Origin: Candidatus Lutibacillus vidarii
Lineage (GTDB): Bacteria > Actinomycetota > Actinomycetes > Actinomycetales > Dermatophilaceae
Direction of reading: 5' to 3'
Assembly (NCBI GenBank): GCA_016717165.1
Contig: JADKGA010000002.1
Span: 930,001 to 994,000 of the forward strand
DNA: 64,000 nt
Under the pieces are notes generated by a model. That model saw only the letters and a program-made list of their open reading frames with translations, was not told the DNA's origin and did no database searches. Below are positions 59,052 through 64,000 of the stretch, one piece after another. The stretch's first letter is position 1. Each line of letters begins with the position of its first letter. The position numbers and the translations under genes are program-made.

Positions 59052-60004
59052 CCCCCCGGCTGGCAGACCTGTCCGAGGAGGAGCTCCTCGCCGTTGTCGT
59101 CCCGCTCATGCGCCAGAACCGGCGGTATGCCGGCGAGCTCCTCGGCCCCGGGGACGACGCTGCGGTGGTCGCCACCTCGGGCGCGGTCGTCGCGACGACC
59201 GACACGATGCTGCGCGGCCAGGACTGGCGCGACGACTGGTCGAGCGGGGCCGACGTCGGTCACAAGCTGGTGGCTCAGAACCTCGCCGATCTCGCCGCGA
59301 TGGGCGCCGTCGGCACCGGGCTGCTCGTCACCCTCGCCGCGGACCCACAGACCGAGCTCGCCTGGGTCCGTGACCTGGCCCAGGGCATCGGGGCGGCCTG
59401 CGCCCGCTGGGCGGTCCCGGTCGTCGGAGGTGACGTCTGCGGCGCCGCGTCAGGAGTGGTCGTCGTCGGCGCGACGGCGCTAGGTGACCTCGCGGGCGGC
59501 GCTCCGGTGCTGCGCAGCGGTGCCCGAGCCGGTGACCTCCTGGCCCTCGCCGGGGGCCTGGGTCGCTCCGACGCGGGGCTGCAGCTGCTCGCGGCGGGTC
59601 TGTCGCAGCGCCATCCCGAGGCGGTGGCGTGGCATCGACGGCCCGAGCCGCCGCTGGCCGCCGGCGTCGACGCGCGCCGGGCTGGTGCGACGAGCATGAT
59701 CGACATCTCCGATGGGCTGCTGCGTGATGCCCACCGGGTGGCCCGGGCCTCCGGGGTGCGGCTGGACCTGGACCGCGCGGCGCTCGACGTCCATGCGGCA
59801 TACCTGCGTCCCGCGCTGAGCGACGGGGACGCCTGGCGGGCCGTCCTCGCTGGTGGTGAGGAACATTCGCTGCTGGCGAGCTATCCACCCGAGGTGGCGC
59901 TGCCGACCGGCTGGCAGGTCGTGGGGGCGGTGTTCGAGGGTGACGGCGTCACGGTGGACGGGGAGCCCGTCGCGGCGGCCGGGTGGGACCACTTCCGGCC
60001 CTGA
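59048..60004 (+). CDS. thiL: Thiamine-monophosphate kinase
   Basis: A 318-residue enzyme converting thiamine monophosphate to the diphosphate cofactor. DDAAVVA with Asp ligands, TTDTMLRGQDWRDDW, DVGHKLVAQNLADLAAMGA, VVGGDVCG, LALAGGLGRSDAGLQLL and SMIDISDGLLRDAHRVA are family motifs. The start is uncertain; ATG 59048 begins at the conserved domain, while upstream in-frame ATGs (58967, 58955) give a longer, basic N-terminus. It closes convergently with rpmB. Confidence 0.9.
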   Translation: MTPRLADLSEEELLAVVVPLMRQNRRYAGELLGPGDDAAVVATSGAVVATTDTMLRGQDWRDDWSSGADVGHKLVAQNLADLAAMGAVGTGLLVTLAADPQTELAWVRDLAQGIGAACARWAVPVVGGDVCGAASGVVVVGATALGDLAGGAPVLRSGARAGDLLALAGGLGRSDAGLQLLAAGLSQRHPEAVAWHRRPEPPLAAGVDARRAGATSMIDISDGLLRDAHRVARASGVRLDLDRAALDVHAAYLRPALSDGDAWRAVLAGGEEHSLLASYPPEVALPTGWQVVGAVFEGDGVTVDGEPVAAAGWDHFRP

Positions 60005-60046
60005 GCCGCCTGCGCGGTGGTCCCGGGGTCAGTGCGGCTGGGAAGA

Positions 60047-60082
60047 CGACGAGGCCGGCCCCACCTGGGGCCGGCCTCGTCG
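60047..60082. terminator. Bidirectional terminator between thiL and rpmB
   Basis: 16-bp perfect stem (60047-60062 and 60067-60082) with an ACCT loop between convergent genes. Confidence 0.85.
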
Positions 60083-60102
60083 ATGCGTCGGGAGCGCTGC
60101 GG

Positions 60103-60288
60103 TCAGCGAGTGACCTTGCCGGCCTTGAGGCAGGCGGCGCACACGTTGACCCGCTTGCGGGAGCCACCGATGACGGCGCGGACGCGCTGGATGTTCGGGG
60201 TCCAGCGACGGTTGGTCTTCCGGTTCGAGTGCGAGACGGAATGGCCGAAGCTCGGGCTCTTGCCGCAGACGTCGCAGGTGGCAGCCAC
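60103..60288 (-). CDS. rpmB: 50S ribosomal protein L28
   Basis: A 61-residue zinc-containing (C+) form: CDVCGKSPSFGHSVSHSNRKTNRRWTPNIQRV and CAACLKAGKVTR carry four ligand cysteines. It assembles into the large ribosomal subunit. Immediately upstream, 60289-60300, is a GGAGAACACC stretch with its ribosome binding site. It is monocistronic. Confidence 0.96.
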   Translation of the reverse strand: MAATCDVCGKSPSFGHSVSHSNRKTNRRWTPNIQRVRAVIGGSRKRVNVCAACLKAGKVTR

Positions 60289-60476
60289 GGGTGTTCTCCT
60301 ACAGTGAGGTGGTCATCGGGTGACCCGGCATCGGCGGCCGCAGGGCGCGCCAGCACGGGCAACCTCCAAAGGATAGCCGAGCCCGTGGCCCGGGCCAAAA
60401 CGACGAGCCAGCCGCCGGCCGGCCCGATGCGCCCCGACACGGGGGCGATGACGGGTGCGGTGTCGGGGCTGCGCGG

Positions 60477-60482
60477 CATACT
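60477..60482 (+). promoter_or_regulatory. -10 box CATACT of the DAK2 gene (leaderless)
   Basis: CATACT lies 6 nt before GTG 60489, without a ribosome binding site. It is one base off the TAnnnT pattern, so the case is weaker than at the other genes. Confidence 0.3.
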
Positions 60483-60488
60483 CGGCCT

Positions 60489-62237
60489 GTGACCACCGAC
60501 GCGGGCGCCTCCGGCACCGGCACGAGGCCGACCGAGGCACTCGACGCTGGTGCGGCTCGGCGCTGGGCGCTGGTGACCCGGGCCGCCCTGTCCGCACACC
60601 GCGGCGAGCTCGACGCCCTCAACGTCTTCCCCGTCCCCGACGGAGACACCGGGACCAACCTCTCGCTCACCTTCGACACCGCGCTCGAGCACACCTGGGC
60701 CGCGCTGGGCGAGCACAGCACACTCCCACAGCTCGTCGAGGAGCTCGCCCGGGCGATGCTGCTCAGCGCCCGCGGCAACTCCGGGGTCATCCTCAGCCAG
60801 GTCTTCCGAGGGCTGGCGGACGAGGTCCTCGGCAGGCCGGTCGTCGACCTGCCCGGCTCGGACCATCCCCCGGTCGAGCTGCTCGACGCGGTCGGGCTGG
60901 CCCGGGCCCTGCGACGGGGGAGCGACCTGGCCTGGCGCTCGGTCTTCCGACCCCGTGAGGGGACCATCCTCTCGGTGGCCGAGGCCGCCGCCGTCGCCGC
61001 GGCCGAGGTGGTCACGCAGCGTCCCGACGTGCCCTTGGCCGTCGTGGTCAGGACCGCGCTGGCCAGCTCCCGCGAGGCCCTGGCCCGCACGCCAGAGCAG
61101 CTCGTCGAGCTCGCGCGCGCCGGGGTCGTCGACGCCGGGGGGGCCGGCTTCGTCCTGCTCCTGGAGGCCCTCGCCCGCGTGGTCCTCGGCGAGCCGGTCT
61201 CGGCGCCCGCCGCGCCTCAGGCCGCACCGCAGGGCGCACCGGTCGCGGCCTTCGCCCTGACAGCGCACGAGTACACGACCGGTCCGGCCTACGAGGTCAT
61301 GTACCTGCTGGAGAGCTCCGACGAGCGCGCGGTCGGCCGGCTCCGTGAGCGCCTGGACGCTCTCGGCGACTCGGTCCTCGTCGTCGGGGACGCCGCCGAG
61401 GGGGTCTGGAGCGTCCACGCCCATGTCGACGACATCGGTGCGGCGATCGAGGCCGGCATCGACGCGGGGCGACCCCGCTCCATCCACGTCACCCGCTTCG
61501 CCGACCAGATCGAGGATCACCACGGCGCCCACCTGGCCGCGAACGCGACCCCGACCGCCGCTGCGCCACGGGCCGACCTGGGTCTGGTCGCCGGGGTCGG
61601 CGGTGACGGGCTGATCGAGGCCTTCCGCGCCGCCGGCGCCGTCGTCGTGCCGAGCCGCCCCCGCCGTCGGGCCAGCGTGGCCCAGCTGCTCGACGCCTGC
61701 CGCGCGACCGCCGCGTCGGAGGTCATCCTCCTCAGCGCCGACGCCGACCTCGAGCTCGCCGCCCGGGCGGCCGCCGCGGCCGCGGCCGGGGAGGGCATCA
61801 CCGTCGAGGTCGTCGCGGTCTCCTCACCGGTCCAGGGGTTGGCCGCCCTGGCCGTCTTCGACCCCGGCCACCTGCTCGCCCCCACCGTCGAGGCCATGGC
61901 CGACGCGGCCGCTGCCACGGCATACGGGGCCGTGACCATCGCCGCGCGCGAGCCGGGCAGCCCGCAGGAGGTGTGGCGCCGCGGCGACATCCTTGGCGTC
62001 GTCCGCGGCGAGATCACCCATGTGGGCGCCGACCTCGCCACCATCGGACGGCAGGTCCTGCGGTCCCTGCTGCAGGGGGTGGGGAGCCGAGCGGAGGTGG
62101 TCACCCTCGTCGCCGGTGCGGACGCGCCGGGAGGTCTCGTCGACACGGTCGCCGAGGTCGCCGCCGAGCAGGGGCTGGAGACGATCACCGTGGACGGTGG
62201 TCAGCCGGTCATCCACCTCCACATCGGGGTGGAGTGA
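60489..62237 (+). CDS. DAK2/DegV-partner (FakA-like) protein
   Basis: A 582-residue protein with an N-terminal DhaL (DAK2) ATP-binding domain (about 10-200; DALNVFPVPDGDTGTNLSLTFDTAL, LLSARGNSGVILSQVFRGLADE) and a C-terminal EDD-type DegV-like part (about 260-580; YEVMYLLESSDE..., GDAAEGVWSVHAHVDDIGAAIEAG). This is the layout of FakA, the fatty acid kinase ATP-binding subunit; its fatty-acid-binding partner is not in the window. GTG start. It lies directly before recG, 1 bp apart. Confidence 0.85.
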   Translation: MTTDAGASGTGTRPTEALDAGAARRWALVTRAALSAHRGELDALNVFPVPDGDTGTNLSLTFDTALEHTWAALGEHSTLPQLVEELARAMLLSARGNSGVILSQVFRGLADEVLGRPVVDLPGSDHPPVELLDAVGLARALRRGSDLAWRSVFRPREGTILSVAEAAAVAAAEVVTQRPDVPLAVVVRTALASSREALARTPEQLVELARAGVVDAGGAGFVLLLEALARVVLGEPVSAPAAPQAAPQGAPVAAFALTAHEYTTGPAYEVMYLLESSDERAVGRLRERLDALGDSVLVVGDAAEGVWSVHAHVDDIGAAIEAGIDAGRPRSIHVTRFADQIEDHHGAHLAANATPTAAAPRADLGLVAGVGGDGLIEAFRAAGAVVVPSRPRRRASVAQLLDACRATAASEVILLSADADLELAARAAAAAAAGEGITVEVVAVSSPVQGLAALAVFDPGHLLAPTVEAMADAAAATAYGAVTIAAREPGSPQEVWRRGDILGVVRGEITHVGADLATIGRQVLRSLLQGVGSRAEVVTLVAGADAPGGLVDTVAEVAAEQGLETITVDGGQPVIHLHIGVE

Positions 62238-62238
62238 G

Positions 62239-64000
62239 ATGGGTGCGCTCCTCGCGCTGACCGAGGCATCCCCGGTCGGCAAGGTCGTCGGGCCGGCCGC
62301 GGCCAAGACCCTCGCGGCCGCGCGCGGGGTGAGGACGGTGGGCGATCTGCTCGAGCTCGTCCCGCGGCGGTACCTCGACCCCGGCACGCTCACCGGCCTG
62401 ACCGAGCTCGCCCCCGGTATGGACGTCGTCATCGTCGCCGAGGTGCGCCGGGCCGTCGCCCGGCAGATGCGCCAGCGTCGCCAGCGGATGCTCACCGCCA
62501 CGGTGTATGACGGCCTCACCGAGTTCGACCTCACCTTCTTCAAGGCGTGGGGCCACGAGACCAAGCTCGTCCCCGGCGCCCGGGCCATCGTCGCCGGCAC
62601 CCTCGGCCGGTTCAACAACCGTTGGCAGCTGGCCCACCCCGAGTACGAGCTGCTCGAGGACGAGGTGGCCGGTGCCGAGTTTCTTGACGAGCACACCCGC
62701 CGCCCGATCCCGCTCTACCCGACGACCGAACGGATCTACTCGTGGAAGATCCGCGACGCCGTCCGGCTCGCGCTCGACAGCCTCGACCGCGTGGAGGACC
62801 CGGTGCCGCCGCAGGTCCGGGCCAGCCGCGGCCTGCTCGACCGGGCGACCGCACTGGAGCGGGTCCACCGGCCCCGCGACCGCGGTGATATCGCCGCCGC
62901 CACCCACCGGCTGCGCTACGACGAGGCGTTCACCCTCCAGACCGTGCTCGCCCAGCGGCGTCGCGCGGCCGCCGCCGAGGTGACGACGGCCCGCCGCCCG
63001 GGACCTGGCGGCATCCTTGCCGCCTTCGACGCCCGGTTGCCCTTCGAGCTCACCGCCGGCCAGCGCGAGGTCGGCGCCGTCATCGCCGCCGAGCTGGCGC
63101 AGGAGCAGCCGATGCACCGGCTGCTCCAGGGCGAGGTGGGCTCGGGCAAGACCATCGTCGCCCTCCGGGCCATGCTTGCGGTCATCGACGCCGGCGGTCA
63201 GGCCGCCCTGCTCGCCCCGACCGAGGTGCTCGCCGTCCAGCACCACCGCTCCATCACCACCATGCTCGGCGACCTCGCGGCCGGCGGACTCCTCGGCGGC
63301 GCGGCCAATGGCACCCGTGTCGCACTGCTCACCGGCGGACAGGGCGCCGCCCAACGCCGCGCGGCCCTCAACGACGTCATCACCGGCGAGGCGGGCATCG
63401 TCGTCGGGACGCACGCGCTGATCCAGGACCGGGTCGAGTTCCACGACCTCGCCCTCGTCGTCGTCGACGAGCAGCACCGCTTCGGTGTAGAGCAGCGCGA
63501 CGCCTTGCGCGCCAAGGGCAGCGGCGCGCCGCATGTGCTCGTCATGACGGCCACGCCGATCCCGCGCACCGTCGCGATGACGGTCTTCGGCGACATGGAG
63601 ACCTCCGTTCTCGCCGAGCTGCCGCGAGGGCGTGCGCCGATCGACACCTTCGTCGTGGAGGCCGCCAACCAACGGTGGGTAGAGCGCACCTGGGCCCGGG
63701 TCGGCGAGGAGGTCGCCAAGGGCCACCAGGTGTATGTCGTCTGTCCGCGGATCGGTGCCCCAGGCGATGGGGCCGACGGGCTCGAGGGTGCCGACTGGCC
63801 CGAGGGCCGCGACGGACTCGGCGGAACCGAGGGCGGGGACGGCTCACCGGGGCGGGCTGGACGCCGGCTGGACGACATGCCGCTGGAGGACTCCGACGAG
63901 GGGGCCGAGCGCCCGGTCGCCGGGGTCTATGACGTCCACGCCCAGCTGCTGGCCCACCCGCACCTCGCCGGGCGCCGGGTCGAGATGCTGCACGGTCGGA
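62239..64000 (+). CDS. recG: ATP-dependent DNA helicase RecG, 3' end cut by window
   Basis: At least 587 residues of RecG, the helicase that remodels stalled forks and Holliday junctions. The wedge domain (about 60-160) is followed by helicase motifs: Walker A GEVGSGKT (about 298-305), VVGTHALIQD, DEQHRFGVEQR (about 410), and TATPIPRT. After VVCPRI comes an acidic, Gly-rich insertion (about 510-560) before GVYDVHAQLLAHP. ATG 62239 follows the TGA of the previous gene; the C-terminal part is outside the window. Confidence 0.95.
   Translation, partial: MGALLALTEASPVGKVVGPAAAKTLAAARGVRTVGDLLELVPRRYLDPGTLTGLTELAPGMDVVIVAEVRRAVARQMRQRRQRMLTATVYDGLTEFDLTFFKAWGHETKLVPGARAIVAGTLGRFNNRWQLAHPEYELLEDEVAGAEFLDEHTRRPIPLYPTTERIYSWKIRDAVRLALDSLDRVEDPVPPQVRASRGLLDRATALERVHRPRDRGDIAAATHRLRYDEAFTLQTVLAQRRRAAAAEVTTARRPGPGGILAAFDARLPFELTAGQREVGAVIAAELAQEQPMHRLLQGEVGSGKTIVALRAMLAVIDAGGQAALLAPTEVLAVQHHRSITTMLGDLAAGGLLGGAANGTRVALLTGGQGAAQRRAALNDVITGEAGIVVGTHALIQDRVEFHDLALVVVDEQHRFGVEQRDALRAKGSGAPHVLVMTATPIPRTVAMTVFGDMETSVLAELPRGRAPIDTFVVEAANQRWVERTWARVGEEVAKGHQVYVVCPRIGAPGDGADGLEGADWPEGRDGLGGTEGGDGSPGRAGRRLDDMPLEDSDEGAERPVAGVYDVHAQLLAHPHLAGRRVEMLHGR

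Noticed and set aside
63700..63900. Foreign insertion in recG
   Set aside because: The acidic, Gly-rich insertion is in frame and its codon use equals the surroundings. From memory, actinobacterial RecG often has an insertion here, so it is not evidence of transfer.

Overview
The window is a GC-rich actinobacterial chromosome segment (GTG and TTG starts, G/C-ending codons, mycothiol-type enzymes, a 61-residue CxxC-type L28, a lysine-tailed HU protein). The gene content and order (etfBA, cysteine desulfurase, mnmA, MetE-like, ligA, gatCAB, ilvBNC, serA, leuB, FAH-gltX, leuCD-hup, ddl, DUF3515, thiL, rpmB, DAK2, recG) follow, from memory, the Mycobacterium tuberculosis Rv3029c to Rv2973c block. 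Details resemble Intrasporangiaceae (Tetrasphaera, Phycicoccus, Janibacter type), but the genus cannot be fixed from the sequence alone.

Layout. 1-5.4 kb: glycogen phosphorylase tail, glgX, a YbjN-like protein, enoyl-CoA hydratase and a YqfO/CutA-like domain. 5.4-7.8 kb: a gene-poor island with a 68-bp palindromic repeat family, a minisatellite, a frameshifted AbiEi/DUF559 gene and two consensus DnaA boxes. 7.8-20.8 kb: etfBA, the tRNA 2-thiolation pair, a MetE-like protein, an L,D-transpeptidase, ligA, a phosphodiesterase and gatCAB; ligA and gatB each carry one single-base frameshift. 20.8-22.1 kb: a second gene-poor stretch with a 538-bp element bounded by 35-bp inverted repeats around seven 28-bp tandem units. 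22-36.7 kb: ilvD, ilvBNC, serA, leuB and ilvE, with small genes between them. 36.7-40.5 kb: a HAD phosphatase, a GntR regulator and a likely gamma-glutamyl-polyamine (PuuA/PuuD-like) pair. 40.5-48.4 kb: cimA behind an Ile-rich leader peptide and terminator, a YtrA-like GntR/ABC operon, FAH, gltX and Nudix. 48.5-50.1 kb: tRNA-Gln, tRNA-Glu and a two-gene secreted-protein cassette flanked by identical 32-bp palindromes. 50.1-64 kb: a second L,D-transpeptidase, an NdgR/LtbR-type IclR regulator divergent from leuCD, hup, an acyltransferase, a trans-sulfuration enzyme, ddl, DUF3515, an Lrp-like domain, thiL, rpmB, DAK2 and recG (cut by the window end).

How it works together. Almost the whole branched-chain amino acid pathway is here: cimA, leuCD, leuB, ilvBN, ilvC, ilvD and ilvE. 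Its control is visible as two different leader-peptide attenuators (ilvBNC and cimA) and one divergent IclR operator (leuC). Several other genes carry a TAnnnT box 6-8 nt before the start codon, the signature of leaderless transcription. The most interesting unexplained items are the 68-bp palindromes, the inverted-repeat-bounded 28-bp array, the palindrome-flanked cassette beside tRNA-Glu, and a 49-bp almost perfect palindrome at 45.4 kb.
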